The position numbers were made by a program, and so were the translations under genes. A stretch of 64,000 nucleotides of DNA from Allomyces macrogynus ATCC 38327 (lineage: Eukaryota; Blastocladiomycota; Blastocladiomycetes; Blastocladiales; Blastocladiaceae). The stretch covers positions 371,147 to 435,146 of the forward strand of contig GG745347.1 of NCBI GenBank assembly GCA_000151295.1, written 5' to 3'. Below are positions 9,320-21,676 of this stretch, piece after piece; positions within the stretch are counted from its first letter, which is position 1; the number at the start of each line of letters is the position of its first letter. The notes under the pieces were generated by a model. The model had not been told where the DNA came from, did no database searches, and was given only the letters and a program-made list of their open reading frames with translations.

Positions 9320-12300
9320 ATGCCGTTACTTGCGCACCCGCTCGACGACGCCGCGCGGCGCGCGGCCACACACGTGCGCGCGATCCGCGTCCTGGTCCGC
9401 GCGCTGGTGGCCCTGCGCGACTGGAAAATCGCGGCCAATGTGCACGACGCGCGGGCATTTGCCGCCGAGTACGCTCTGACGAAAGCCGCCGTCGCGCTCG
9501 TGGCCCTCTGGGAAGTGCATGCCGCCGCGGCCCGCCGCGCCGCGCACCGCGACTCGGTCGCGTCCATCGTGTCGCTGCAGGATGCAGGGGCCGCATTGTC
9601 GATGGCCGGCCGGACACCGCCAGCGTTACTCGCGGCCGCGCGCGAAGAGCAGGCCGAGGCGTTGTTGGATTCGCTCGAGGGTGGGACCAGGGGGATGGAC
9701 CGTGTGGGCGCGGATAACGTGGTTGCGCAGGTCCAGATTCTCGCCGAGGCATTGGAAATGGATTTCTTTGCGCTCCCGGCGCACCCGCCGCAGCCTGGTT
9801 CCGCACACCACCCGACGGTCCGCGCCTTGCTCGAAGCTGCGGGTCCCGCGGCGGTCCGTGCGTCCGACTGGTCGACGCTCTTGGCCGCATTGCGGTCCGC
9901 GGCCACGTCCGGGATCAAGGTGGCCAACCCGCCGCTGCTCAACTACCTGGCGTACTTTGCACACCACCCGCAACCGCCACGGCGCGTCGTACCCGTCGAC
10001 TACATGAGCGTGCCGGAAGCCGTCTATTTACCGCCGCACCATGCGGCAATTGTCGAGTTTTGGTGGGTGAGGCACCGGTTCGCCGCGGTCGTGCCGCTCG
10101 CGGCCGTTGCCGATGCGCTCGGTGACGACTTGCGCGCGATGGATCCGATGGCGCGTGATCTGTGGCGGCAGTACTGGCGCGGCGCGAATTCGGCCGAAAG
10201 CGTTTGGCGCGCAGGGGACCTCGACGCGATCTACGATCCGCGGCGCGCCGTGACGCCCGCGGACTTGGCCCGGGCGTTACCGACGGACACGCTCTATGAC
10301 ACGAGTCTCGGGGACATGCTCGTCTGGCGTCTCCTCGGATGGCTCTACCTCGCGCTCGAAACCGAGAACTTGCTCTACGCGCTGCGGAAACAAGTACCGC
10401 TCGCCGACTTGGCTGCGCCCATGGCCGCGCTGCAGGCCAGCATGAACCAGCTACGCGCGCGGTACGGGTACTCGCGCGACGTGCATACGCGGCTCGCCGC
10501 GCTCGCGCTGAAACTGATCCACCGCCCGTTCCCGTCATTCGCACCACGGTTCGCGAATGTGGTCGACACAGTCGCGGGCGTGCACGCCGACGTGGCTGCA
10601 GTCCTCGCGAAACCGTTCTTGCAGGAACATGATCGCGGGGTCTGGGACCAAGTCCTTGCGCGCGTGCGTGCCGCTGCGCAAGAGTGGAGTGTCGCGCACG
10701 GGATTGATCCGCCCGCTACGTCGCCGACGGCGGTGAATTCGGACTTGACGGCGATGGCGCAGGCCGTTGCGGGGACCGCGCGGGTGTTAGCGAACCGGTT
10801 CCTGATCAACCCGACGGGCGTGCAGCGCACGATCCAAGCGACGACGGGAAGTCCAGGGTACCGGTGGCTGCACTTGCCCGTGGCCGTCGTGCCCGTGGCG
10901 CCGGCGCCATCGATGCGGATTGAACCGGAAATGGTGCGACATGTCGCGCTCGCCATGGCCGCGGGGACGCACCCGTACGTGCAGCTCGTCCACGGGGTCA
11001 CGCTCGTCCAGGGCCAGTGGGCGGTGGTTGCCGAAGCGGGCGAGTGGGTCGTGGGCGAGTTGGATCCGCTGCGGGGGGCGCCGGACGATGAGCGGCTGGC
11101 GGTCGTCAAAGGGCTCGTAAGCGGATTGTGGACGCTGCACTCGGCGGGCGTGGATCCGCCGGCGACGAGTGGGTCTGCGGCGAGGCGGTGGGCACGGATG
11201 GTTGCGGTCAATGGCACACTTAAGGTCCCGCTTGCAGATTACATTGCGCACGCCGTGACGCACCCGACGACTGCCAATGGCACCTCGTCTCCGTCGGCGT
11301 CCTGCGGGTGGACGCTGATCGCGTCGCAAATGGCGCACGCGGTTTTGCACGCGGCCGAAGCTCCGTTTGCGCCGTTGCTGACGGATCTCGCGCATATTGA
11401 CCGCGACGCTGCGCACGACGCCGACACGTATTTCGTACGTCTGTCGCGCGCCATGTCAGCGTTCCACGCCCCACCTCCACCCGTCCACTCGTCGGCGGCA
11501 TCGACGCACTCGATGCACGCACCAAGCAAATCACCTGTCCTGATCGCCATGGCCCCACTGCGATCGTCATCGCCCGGCCAACCGCTCCTGCGCGCGAACA
11601 CGCTCACCGTTCGTCCACGGAACGCGCCGCACGTCTCGTCCCCGACCTCCCCCGCGGCACCCGGCAGCGGCGCGTCCGCCCCCGTCCCGTCCGCCGCAGT
11701 TGCGGCCATGCACGCCGCGGGCGCTGCCGCGCTGAACCGGCGACACACCATGTCGGTGACCTCATTCTCGACGCGGTCCGCGGGCTCGTCCGGCGGCGGA
11801 TCCGTCGCGTCGCGGTCGTCCCGACGCGCATCGGCCGCACCCGCCGACCAGCCGCTCGACTCGCTCGGCGCGCTCGCGCTCGATCTCCCGCCACCACCGC
11901 CGATGCCCGCTGCCGCGGACGCGGGTGACGCCTGGCCGCGCGCGCTCGCGTTTTACCGGCACGGGCAGGGTGATGCAGCGGCCGCGCTGACACTGTTCAT
12001 GCACGCGTCGACGGCCGAACCCGCCGCTTTATTCTACGCGGCCGAAATTCTCTACTACGGGTCCAAAACATCCAACGTCCGGCAAGACCCGGCGCGCGCC
12101 GCGGACCTGTACGCGCGCGCCCTGTCCCGAGGCGTCGACGTCGCGCACGTCGGGCTCGGGCGACGCCGCCTACTTCGCATTCGGCGTGCGCGCGCAGCCG
12201 GGACCGCGCAAAGGCCGCCGAACCATTACGCGCACGCGCTCGCGCTCGAGTGGGTCGACGACCCGGACGTGCATCCGCGCCGCACGCCGAGGTTGCATGC

Positions 12301-12739
12301 GCGCGCGGTCGCCGGGCACGCGGATTGTTTGCATGATGCGGGCGACGTGGACGAGGCGAGGAAAGCGTTCTTGCATGCGGTCACGCTCGATCCGGGACCG
12401 AAGAGGGAGCCGGACGTGCCGTGTTCACAGGAGAGTGATGATTGTGCTGCGGTGTATGCCGAGTTTGCGGCGGAGAATCCGGTGGTATCAGATGCGGGGG
12501 CCGATTGGACGGGGGCAGCGGGGTGCCGTCGTGCGTATGCACGGCTTGCGACGATGCATATTGCGGGGACCGGTGGAGCCGCGAGGGATTTGCCAGCGGC
12601 GCGCGAGTTTTTGACGCGCGCCCGCGGGTGTCGTAGGGAAGTGGTGGCCAAGGTCGCGTGGTTTCGTGCGGCGGGGAGGGGGAAGGAAGCGGATGAGTAC
12701 GAGGAGGAGTATTTGTGGCGGTACCCGCTCGATTTTTGA
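9320..12739 (+). CDS. Large protein with pseudokinase-like domain and C-terminal Sel1-type repeats
   Basis: A 1,139-residue single exon. Residues 1-~500 are helical and unrecognised; the first ~70 residues (LVRALVALRDWKIAANV and on) resemble a helical bundle. Residues ~532-660 look like a degenerate protein kinase: MVRHVALAMAAGTHPYVQLVHG resembles the alphaC-beta4 region, and VNGTLKVPLADY (~629-640) sits where the beta7-beta8/DFG segment would be. There is no VAIK lysine, no HRD and no DFG, so it would be a pseudokinase. A Ser/Ala/Pro linker (~715-870) precedes Sel1-like TPR repeats (~873-1139) with AEILYYGSK and YARLATMHIAGTG. In other fungi, kinase-plus-Sel1 proteins are known signalling scaffolds. 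Between 12158 and 12224 the repeat pattern appears in shifted frames (see findings). The kinase resemblance is my inference. Confidence 0.65.
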   Translation: MPLLAHPLDDAARRAATHVRAIRVLVRALVALRDWKIAANVHDARAFAAEYALTKAAVALVALWEVHAAAARRAAHRDSVASIVSLQDAGAALSMAGRTPPALLAAAREEQAEALLDSLEGGTRGMDRVGADNVVAQVQILAEALEMDFFALPAHPPQPGSAHHPTVRALLEAAGPAAVRASDWSTLLAALRSAATSGIKVANPPLLNYLAYFAHHPQPPRRVVPVDYMSVPEAVYLPPHHAAIVEFWWVRHRFAAVVPLAAVADALGDDLRAMDPMARDLWRQYWRGANSAESVWRAGDLDAIYDPRRAVTPADLARALPTDTLYDTSLGDMLVWRLLGWLYLALETENLLYALRKQVPLADLAAPMAALQASMNQLRARYGYSRDVHTRLAALALKLIHRPFPSFAPRFANVVDTVAGVHADVAAVLAKPFLQEHDRGVWDQVLARVRAAAQEWSVAHGIDPPATSPTAVNSDLTAMAQAVAGTARVLANRFLINPTGVQRTIQATTGSPGYRWLHLPVAVVPVAPAPSMRIEPEMVRHVALAMAAGTHPYVQLVHGVTLVQGQWAVVAEAGEWVVGELDPLRGAPDDERLAVVKGLVSGLWTLHSAGVDPPATSGSAARRWARMVAVNGTLKVPLADYIAHAVTHPTTANGTSSPSASCGWTLIASQMAHAVLHAAEAPFAPLLTDLAHIDRDAAHDADTYFVRLSRAMSAFHAPPPPVHSSAASTHSMHAPSKSPVLIAMAPLRSSSPGQPLLRANTLTVRPRNAPHVSSPTSPAAPGSGASAPVPSAAVAAMHAAGAAALNRRHTMSVTSFSTRSAGSSGGGSVASRSSRRASAAPADQPLDSLGALALDLPPPPPMPAAADAGDAWPRALAFYRHGQGDAAAALTLFMHASTAEPAALFYAAEILYYGSKTSNVRQDPARAADLYARALSRGVDVAHVGLGRRRLLRIRRARAAGTAQRPPNHYAHALALEWVDDPDVHPRRTPRLHARAVAGHADCLHDAGDVDEARKAFLHAVTLDPGPKREPDVPCSQESDDCAAVYAEFAAENPVVSDAGADWTGAAGCRRAYARLATMHIAGTGGAARDLPAAREFLTRARGCRREVVAKVAWFRAAGRGKEADEYEEEYLWRYPLDF

Positions 12740-13683
12740 TTTGGGGATGGGTGGGATGAACGTAGTTAGACGGAACGACGAAGGGAGGTCGAGGAAGGAC
12801 AGGCATGGGTGTTGTAGATGCAGTGGGGAGTATTTATCACGTTGTTGCGTGCAATGGAAATGGAAATGAAGTGAATCGGTTGGGGAAAGATGCAGTGTCG
12901 TGTCAGGAAACGAGTCAGGTCCGCGAGTCCGGAAGGCGTGCTGTCGTTGATGGAGAGGTGTTAGCCCTTGCGCGAGCTTAGCAACAGGTTCAGATCCTTG
13001 GCTGTGTGAAGAAACAATCAGCGAAAAGACTCGTCCACGCAAAGACTGGCCATTGAATACATTTTCCAACCACGGTTTTTGTAAATCAACAATGCAGAGC
13101 CAATATTTTTGCTGCTGCTGCCTGCAGCTTCAGTGACCGATTGAATGCTCTTATTCTCTTTATGAAGGATGAAGTGGATTGATGCAATGGACTGATGAAG
13201 TTCTTGGTGAACCGACATGCTTGACGCTGCACCGTTAAAATCCTTACCAAGTGTCAGCACGTGGCTGCTTGCAGTTTATAACGGTGGTACGCACTCCTTC
13301 CCACGGCAGAAGCGATTAGTTCGTATTGCTGTTATGATATTTTTCGGTGAGTTGGATAGAGCAATTTGACGATGCCTGGTCTCGTTTGCTGTCCAATTAA
13401 TTTTGGCGGCCAACTCGGACCACTCCTGCCTTCAAGCACAACGACCGACCACATGGACGCCACCCCAGTATGATCAGAAGTCAAACATGCCCTGCAATTG
13501 CTACTCAAAGATCGCTCATAGACGCGTTCGTCCCCCTACTTCTGCATAGAGCATTGGCTCTGCCAGTTTCTGTTCATTGTCATGACTGAAAGTTGGCGCG
13601 TTTGGCGGCCATGTATATTATTACCTAGGCCAGTTCAAGCAACGATCCTCAGCAACAACTTGACGCATTTTTATTGTTCCAGC
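12740..13683. other. Intergenic, no gene seen
   Basis: About 940 bp, distinctly less GC-rich than the flanks, with only short unrecognised open frames. GAGTATTTATCACG near 12831 is a candidate polyadenylation element of the preceding gene. Confidence 0.5.
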
Positions 13684-15517
13684 ATGACAATCACCAATCT
13701 TATTCGATCAGCACTTCAGCATGAAATCAAGTCCACCGGCAAACTGCAGTGTCTCAAGCTCTCTCGTGCCATCGATGCTCGTTCACTGTACCATGTCGGT
13801 CACCAGCATGCCGATACCATTTTTGCCGTTGCGACTGCGCAGGGCAAGGCAGGCGTTGCTGTGATTCGTATCTCTGGTCCAGATGCGCAACAGGTAGAAG
13901 AGGGTCACGATGAACTCCGTTCATATTTCGGCACAAAGCATTGACAAAATTCTCTGTGCGACTGCGTCCAGGTCTTGACTGCAATCGCCAGCCGACCAAG
14001 TCCACCTTCGCCGCGTCAAATGGTCGTGGCGACTTTGCGCGACCCAAAGACGAGAGAGCCGCTCGACCGCGCCATGGTCGTGTCATTTCCAGGTGCGCGA
14101 ATTCCGATCGTACCCGTATGGATGTAGATGCTCCTGACTCACGCACATTCGACCAGGTCCACGGTCTTTCACGGGCGAAGATATTGTCGAACTCCACGCG
14201 CACGGCGGGCCAGCTGTCGTCAAGAGCATCCTGGGTGCTTTGGCCAAGCTACGTGGGTTTCGCATGGCTGAGCGCGGCGAGTTTGTGCAGCGGTACGCAT
14301 TTCTCGGATGAAAGCGAACACGCCATGTTAGCGACTGACCCACAAAGAGATCGTTTTTGAACGGCAAACTGAACCTGACCGAGGTGGAGGGTATCAAGGA
14401 CTTGGTCAACGCCGAAACTGATGCGCAGCGCAGGCAGGCGCTCCGGCAGAGCGAGGTACGGAAGAGACAATTATGGACCGTTTCGAACCAATCATCGACG
14501 TTTATATTGACCTTTTTTATGACCACTGCGCAGGGGGAGCTCGGAAATCTGTACGAGGAATGGCGTACGATCATCGTCTTGTCCATGGGTCACATGGAGG
14601 CCATGATCGATTTTGGCGAGGACGAACAGTTTGAGGACGGTGTTTGGGAATCGAGTGCGTAGATTGCGTTTTCCGTTGCCCGAACTCGCTCTTCTTCTCG
14701 CTAACAACACGTTTCCTCTCTAGCGCAATTCCGTATCCAACAACTTCGCACCGCGATCAACACTCACCTCGATGATGGCCGCCGCGGCGAGATCCTACGC
14801 TCCGGCATCCGCACCACCATTTTCGGGCCCGTCAATTCCGGCAAGTCTTCGCTGCTCAACTACCTCGCGCGCCGGCGCGTCGCCATCGTGTCCGACATTC
14901 CCGGCACGACGCGTGACGTGGTCGAGTCGCTCGTCGACATTGGCGGGTACCCGGTCCTACTCGGCGACACAGCGGGCCTGCGCACGGCCGACGATCCGGT
15001 TGAACGCATCGGAATCGAGATTGCGCATGAGAGGCTAAAGGGGGAGACGGATCTCAAGATTGCCGTGGTCGATGTGACGCGGCCACGGTCGCAGCTCAGA
15101 GCACTCAAGCCGTGGCTCGACCAAGCGACGGTCGTCGTGCTCAACAAAGTGGATATGCTGGAGTTGGGTTCGGAGATGCTCGACGAGTGGGTGCGCGACG
15201 CCAAGCAGCTCACGCCACACGTCGTGGCCGTCTCGGTCAAGAACCAGCAGGGGCTCGACCAGTTCATTCGCATGCTCGAGAAGTTGCTCGCTGACCATTA
15301 CGGCCGTCAAGATGGCCCGGCGTTGACGAATGAGCGGCACCGCAGTCATCTTGTACGGTGCGTGGATCATTTGGGCCGATTCTTGGCCGAGGAGGACGTT
15401 GTTCTCGCGGCAGAGGAACTGCGTCGCGCAGCTCAATGTGTTGGAGCGATCACGGGTGCCGTCGACGTGGAAGAGGTGCTCGATGTCGTTTTCCGTGATT
15501 TTTGCATTGGCAAGTAG
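13684..15517 (+). CDS. MSS1: Mitochondrial tRNA uridine-34 modification GTPase, MSS1/MnmE family
   Basis: MnmE/MSS1 works with MTO1/GidA to install the 5-(carboxy/tauri)nomethyl-type group on wobble uridine of mitochondrial tRNAs. Six exons: 13684-13893, 13972-14092, 14157-14292, 14350-14455, 14534-14654 and 14724-15517, giving 495 residues, the usual family size. Joining them restores the N-terminal folate-binding domain ([35 protein letters not shown] across intron 2, [13 protein letters not shown] across intron 3). The G domain follows with P-loop GPVNSGKSS, switch [14 protein letters not shown] and NKVD. The protein ends in DFCIGK, carrying the conserved C-terminal CIGK cysteine motif. 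The N-terminal ~30 residues are basic and can serve as a mitochondrial presequence. The gene is convergent with the flippase gene, 132 bp apart. Confidence 0.95.
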
Positions 15518-15649
15518 TTGAAATAATCCAAAGGGTGCTTCTTTATGGTGTGTCAAAACCGTCCCAGTCTCTTTCTTCTTCCACATCCCTACGAACAGGT
15601 CCCTCCTCCTCAATCTCCCGTCCAGTCGTGCTCCAGTCCCACGCATCAT

Positions 15650-18600
15650 TCACGACCCATTCTCCGCTTCCCACGCCCTGCTTGGAGGTGACCTGCGACC
15701 CAACGAGCCGTTGGGTGAAGGACCGTTGGCTGGGCTAACCGCATTGGACTGTGTCCTTGGCGTGGCCGGAATGACTGTCACTTGTACTTCGGGCGGCGCG
15801 TCGCGCTGGTCAGCAGCAGCGCTCGGTGGTGCAGTTTGGGTCTCGTTATGCTCCTCTTCAGTGATCTCGTTGCGCAATCGACTTGCCTGGCGGCGATGCC
15901 CACGGCCCTTGCCTCGTACGGGCGAGCCAGACTGCGTGAGCGAGCCACTCGACCCGACCCCCGCCGCGTCAGCTTTGCTGCTGCCGAGAGGTGTTCCGGG
16001 CTGCGCACTCACATCACTTGGGTCCTGCTTGGTCGGCGACCCTCGCCCGGGCGGTGGCGTGGCCAGGAGCGGCACGCCGCGCACCGTCGGCGACCCTGCA
16101 GACATTCCGACCACCGCCGTGGCCGCGCCCGTCATTGACGCCGAGTTGGGCGGTGCGACAGCGCCAATGACGCGACCCGTCGCGTGATCCTGCTCGAGCC
16201 CGTACTGCTTGAGCATGAGCATGTCCGGCCCGAGGTGCCGCAAATCGGTCGACTTGGACTTGCCCTTGTGCCGCATCTTGATCTTTTTGCCCGACACGAG
16301 CGTGCCCTCTTCGGGCGACAGCCGCCCGGCACCCCTCAGACCGCGCGGCGACATGGACACGGCGCCGCCGGACGCGGACCCACTGCTGCTGCCCCCTGCG
16401 AGCGGCACGCGCGTGCGCAGACCCACCGCCGCAGCATCGCCCGAATCGGCACTCGACGCGGACTCCATTTCCGCCGCGACTAATGGCGGCAACTGCGCAT
16501 TGAACTTGCGGCGGTATGAGGAATTGCTCGCAGGCGGCGCCGACTCAGGCCCAGGGCTGGTAGTGCCGCGGTAGAGTGCCCAGTCGGATGCGGTGCTGTG
16601 GTGCCGCGCGTGGCCCTTGCGCGTCGGCTGTGGTCTCGGTCGCTGCATGGCCAAGACCGCGGGCGACCCGCCGGCGTACCCGAGCTGGTTGCGCGACCCG
16701 GTCTCGCACATGAGCACGCTGCGCATCCCGCCTGACTCATCGGTCGAGAATGAGAACCCGCGGTTGCGCGTCATGGTCATGGACTTCATGAGCGTGATGT
16801 GGCTCGACTGCTGCTTGCCGTGCGTCGGGCTCGCGGGCGGGCTCGCGCCGGTCATCCGCATCGTCGAGTCGATGGTCGCGGTCGACGAGAGTTTGGCCAT
16901 GCCGTCGGGCGACATCAGCGCTGACTGTGTCGGGCGCATCGGCGGCGAAGCGAGGACGGCTGCCGACGACCGCGAAGGTGGGCCGCTCGCGACAGCCCCG
17001 CTGCTCGTTCGGACGTGACCATCGCTCCCGGCCCCGCTGGCATGCACGGATCCAGCTCCAAAACTGCTGCGGCTCGACCCCGACTGCGACGAGACGCGCG
17101 ACCGTGGTGATCGCTGCATACCGCTGCCGCCAGATGCGCCCATACTGGGGATAGACGTCGCGACCTGCGTCGACTTGAGCAGTTCCTGCGCGCCGTACTG
17201 GACGAGCACCGGCGTCGGCACCGCTTCGAGCATCCCGCCCGTCCCGTGGCTCCCGCCGCTCCCGCCGGACCCCTTGAGCTTGCCGCTCCCCGTCGACGGG
17301 ATCTTGACCATAAGCTTGTCCGGGTGCGCCGACGGCGGCGTGATCGGTTCCGGGACAACGACCGGTTCCGGCAACAGCGGCGCCAAGTCGAGCCCGAACT
17401 TGTGGTACTCGACGGCAATGTCGCGGTCGGTCGGGTGATACATGCGCTGCCAATACGTGGCAACGTATCGCGGCAGAAGCGACAGCGACACGGACAGCAG
17501 CAAACCGAGCCAAAACGCCGGCGAGCTCCACAGGATCCGACCCATGCCATAGACGCTCGCGCCCTCGGTCTCGCAAAACGCGAGCAAGTACCCGTAAAAC
17601 ACGCCGATACTGAGTGCCCAGTTGGCCACGTGGTTGAGCCACGTAAACGTGCGCGTGTTCATGGCGACAAACAAGTTGGCCGAGGTGATGGCCGCGGCGG
17701 CCATGGTCGTGCCCATTTCGAGCCGGTCGGCGACGGTGCCGCCGTAGTGCGACGCCTGGCCCGGTGCGTAGATGGCGTAGGGCACGAAAAAGCACACGAG
17801 CGACTGCCACAGACCCTCGAACATGTAGGCCCAGAACCGCTTGGTCGTGAAGAGCGTCTGGTACATGCCAGACTGGTAGAGTTTGGGCGCCTTGATCGCG
17901 AGGTAGTCGGGCAGGTCCTGGTCGAAGATGCCGAGGATCATGACGGGCCAGTTCGTGAAGAACAGGTTGTAGAGCACCATGTACGAGAATTCGTACGGTT
18001 CTAGCCAGTCGGGACACAAGGGAAGAGTGAGCTCCGTGGAAAGAATAGCAGAACATCGACGCCGCGCTCAAGTGCGCTGTTTGTGTACCTTGCGTCGAGA
18101 AGCCCGTGCAGAACTGGTACCACCAAATCACGAGCACAAAGATCAAGTCTTTGTAAAAGTAATTGTAGATGAGCTCAGAGATGCGCTGGTAGCTCCAGCG
18201 GCCGTGCACGAGCAGCAGTCGCGACAGGTACTGGAACTGGGCGATCGCGTAGTCGCTGGCCATGACGGCCTGCAACCCTTCCTCGCCCGCGATGCCGATG
18301 CCAATGTGCGCAGCCTGGATCATCGACACGTCGTTTGCGCCGTCGCCAATGGCACCTACAAAAGGGTGAGAGATAAAATGGTGGTCAGAGGACGAACTGT
18401 CACGACTCCTGACCAGAGGAAAACGTACACGTCACAGCATTGCACCCGTCCTTGACCAGCGAGACGACTTGCGCCTTTTGCAGCGGGCTCACGCGCGACG
18501 TGATCACGACGCGGCACTTGGTCGCGAGGTCCAGGAGCGTGCGCTTATTCTCCGGGTCGAGCGCGATCTTGAGCGCGGCGCCGTCAATAATCAAGGCATG

Positions 18601-21600
18601 GTCCTTGGCCGCATCGAGCACGTCGCTCGGGTTGATCTGCTCGTCGGACCCGCGCAACTGCGCCTTGGTCTTAGCCGCAGCCATTGGGTCCGAGTTGGGC
18701 GCAAAGAACGCCGTGTAGGCCCCGGAGATCTGCTTCATAACCGACCCCGGATCGTCGCCACGAACGACAATCAGGTTCAGGTCCTTGCTGAGAAGGTTGC
18801 AAGAGAATCCAATCGCAATGGCCGTTTCCATCTTGTCGCCCGTCAGGACCCATAGCTTGATTCCGGCGTCGCGCAAGATCTGGATGCACTCGGGCACCTT
18901 GTCCTGCAACTTGTCCTCGATGGCCGTCGCGCCGAGCAGGACCAGGTCACGCTCAATCAGTTCCGCCGCAGCATCAATCTTGTCGTCACGGTCGTCGAGT
19001 GCCGTGCACGCCGTGTTGTACGTCTGGATCCACGCATCAAACTCGTCTTGCTCAATAATGCGGTACGCGAGACACAGCGTGCGCAACCCCTCCTCGGCAA
19101 AGATCTCGAGGTGCGCGAGCGTCACGTCCTTGAGTAGCTTGGGCGTGTCGGGCGAGAGCCGCTCGAAAATCACCGTATCGGCGCCCTTGGTATAGAGCAC
19201 GATCGCGCCGTCGGGTCGCCGGGCGACAATCGACATGCGCTTGCGCGTCGAGTTGAACTCAAGCACGGCCAGCAGCGTGTACTGCTCCTCAACGCCCGCG
19301 ACGTCGAGGTATATGTTGGTCATTTGCCGGCCAATGAACGCGAACCCGAGCTCACGCGCCGTGTCGACGAGCGCTGCCTCGTCGGGCGACTGCGCCTTGT
19401 AGACAATCTGGTCCGCGGGCGCGTCCTGCTCGGGCTTGCTTACGAGCACCGTGTGGCAAATGCCAAGCAGCCGCCAAAACTCGCGAATCAAGATCGCGTG
19501 CTCCGAGTCCTCTGTGTTCATGTCTCCGTGCAGCGTCGTGTCGTAGAACTGTGGAGACTTAGACGCGTATCGCGACCGCGGCGAGTAGTCGTCGGGCAGC
19601 TGGAATTGCGGGCCCGGGCCTGCGCCGGCCGTGATTGGGCTTTTGAGCAAGGGCGCGCCGTAGACGACGCCATTGATCGTGCATCGCCGGAAGACCATGA
19701 CGTTTTGCGTGAGCGTGCCCGTCTTGTCGCTGAACACGTACTCGATCTGGCCGAGATCGTCCGACAGGTTCCAGCTCTTGGGCACGCACGGCAGGTCGGC
19801 CTTGTCGTAGTACATTTGAATGTCCGAATAAATGAAGTACGCCTATCGGTGAAGAGTGACGAGCGGTCAGCAATGCAGGCTCGTGTGCGCATCGGGGTGG
19901 AGAAGTGAGTGAAGCGCACCTGGAGCGTCTTGCAAATCTCGACGGTCAAGTAGAGCGAGATGGGGACGAGGTTCTGGAACGCAATCAGCGATGACCTGGA
20001 GGGAAATGATCAAAAGTGAGCGCCTGCACCCAACGCGGGCCACGCCCGACAACTTGGCTGGCAACGACGTACCAAAACGCAATGAACCCACCCCACGCCG
20101 TGCTGTATCCCTTGTCGTCAACGGGCAAGAACGGAACGTCGCCGCGAAACTGCTGCGCCCAGATGCTGTTGACGATCGCGCACGCGACGCAAATTATGGC
20201 AATCAGGCCGAGGTTGATCATGATCTGCGGGTTCATTTTGCGCTCAATGATGCTGCGCTTGCTCGGCGTGTCGCCCGAGTTGAGCTGCAGCTTGGTCTCA
20301 TTGCCCGTGTACATGACGATCCCAATCGCCCACGCCGTGTTGCGCAAAATGCACCCGCGCAGGAGTACGCCGTTGAGCGTGATCGGCACGGTCACGGGCG
20401 GCGGCGTGCACCCGTCCTCGGTCAAGTAACCCAGCGACCGAATCTCGACCGACCCGTTGCACGTGAACATGTTATTGCTGGGCGCCTCGGCCGAGACGAC
20501 CAGCTGCACGCGGCGGCAATCATCGATCGTGGCCAAGTGCGCCGTCTCGGTGATCCCGCGGCGCACCTTGAGGTTCGTCTCGCCGTCGAGGTTCTTGGTC
20601 TCCACGTAGCATATCCCGTCGGGTTCCGACGATGACAGGATCGCGACATCGGCCGGAATGAAGTCGTTGTTCTTGAGCCGCACGAAATCACCGACGCGCA
20701 AGTCGCGCCACGCAACGGGTTTCCACGGCTCGTCGTCGAGCCGCCGGTTGCGCTCCTGCGACGTGTACGCGATCGACGCGGCGTTTGAGCCCAATGCCGA
20801 CGACAAGTCGCCGCTCTCGGACCCCGGGTCCGAGTCGTGCCCGCGCTCAATGTCGTCCGAGCTCTCCTCGACCGCGCCGCCCATATCGTCCACATCGCCG
20901 TCGCTGACAATGTCGTCGTCCAGGTCGTATTGGCCAGCGGGCAGACGGACGTCGTTGCCGTCGCCGTCGCTGCGGCGGCGTTCGTTTGGGTCGAGTGCAA
21001 CGGCCGTCATCGAAGTCGGCGTCGCCCCGCGCGCCGGATCGTCGGGCGACTCGGTATCGCTGCCGTCGGCATTCTCGTCGGTCGGGTCGGTCGGGACCGG
21101 GCGCGGCTGAGGGTCTGTGACGAGCACGGCGACCGAGTTTTGCCGACCGGTGAGCGCGGCGCGCAACCAAAAGAAGGGTGCCCATCGCTTCTGCGTCTTC
21201 TTGTCGACGTAGTTGACGTTCTTCCATCGCGGCAGCGTGTTCGTGCAACGGCTGTTGACCTGGTTATCCGTGTTGTGGCGCTTGAGGTCCTCGAACCCGT
21301 CCTTAAGCGCGGTCGCGAGCACGATAATGACGGTCGGCAGCGCCGCAACCATGGGGTCGACCGTCTCAAAGTCCTTGAACGTTTGCAAAATGATCAAGAG
21401 CAGGAAAAACTGGTTGGCAAGTCGGCGAAACTGCTCAAAGAAGTTTTTCGGGATAAACGAGAGCAGCGAGTACTTGGACGTGACGACCTCGTTGCTCGTG
21501 TAGTGCGCGAGTGGCGCGCCGTGATGGTCGACGGCGTGGTTGGGCAGCGGGAGGTTCACGTAGATGTGCCGCTCGGACGGGTGCACAGCCGCGTCCGACG

Positions 21601-21676
21601 CGGACCCGCTGTGCGCGACGCTGAGGCGTCTGCGCAATCTGCCCACCACATTTCTTAGGCGTGCGTAAACCGACAT
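15650..21676 (-). CDS. P4-type ATPase (phospholipid flippase), Dnf/ATP10-like, with long disordered tail
   Basis: P4-ATPases move phospholipids from the outer to the cytosolic leaflet of plasma or Golgi membranes. Five exons: 21676-20073, 19995-19920, 19842-18429, 18355-18089 and 18000-15650, in frame for 1,903 residues. Recognisable in order: TM1-2 after [20 protein letters not shown]; the actuator with NLDGETNLK (~365, DGET as in P4 enzymes); the phosphorylation site [10 protein letters not shown] (~595); a nucleotide-binding domain with [11 protein letters not shown]; the hinge [12 protein letters not shown] rebuilt across intron 3; GIGIAGEEG; and the C-terminal TM bundle. An acidic ~100-residue insertion precedes the actuator core, and ~550 Ser/Pro/Gly-rich residues follow the last TM. 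The long tail is well beyond the usual 1,200-1,600 residues and may carry regulatory phosphosites. Class assignment is tentative. Confidence 0.93.
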
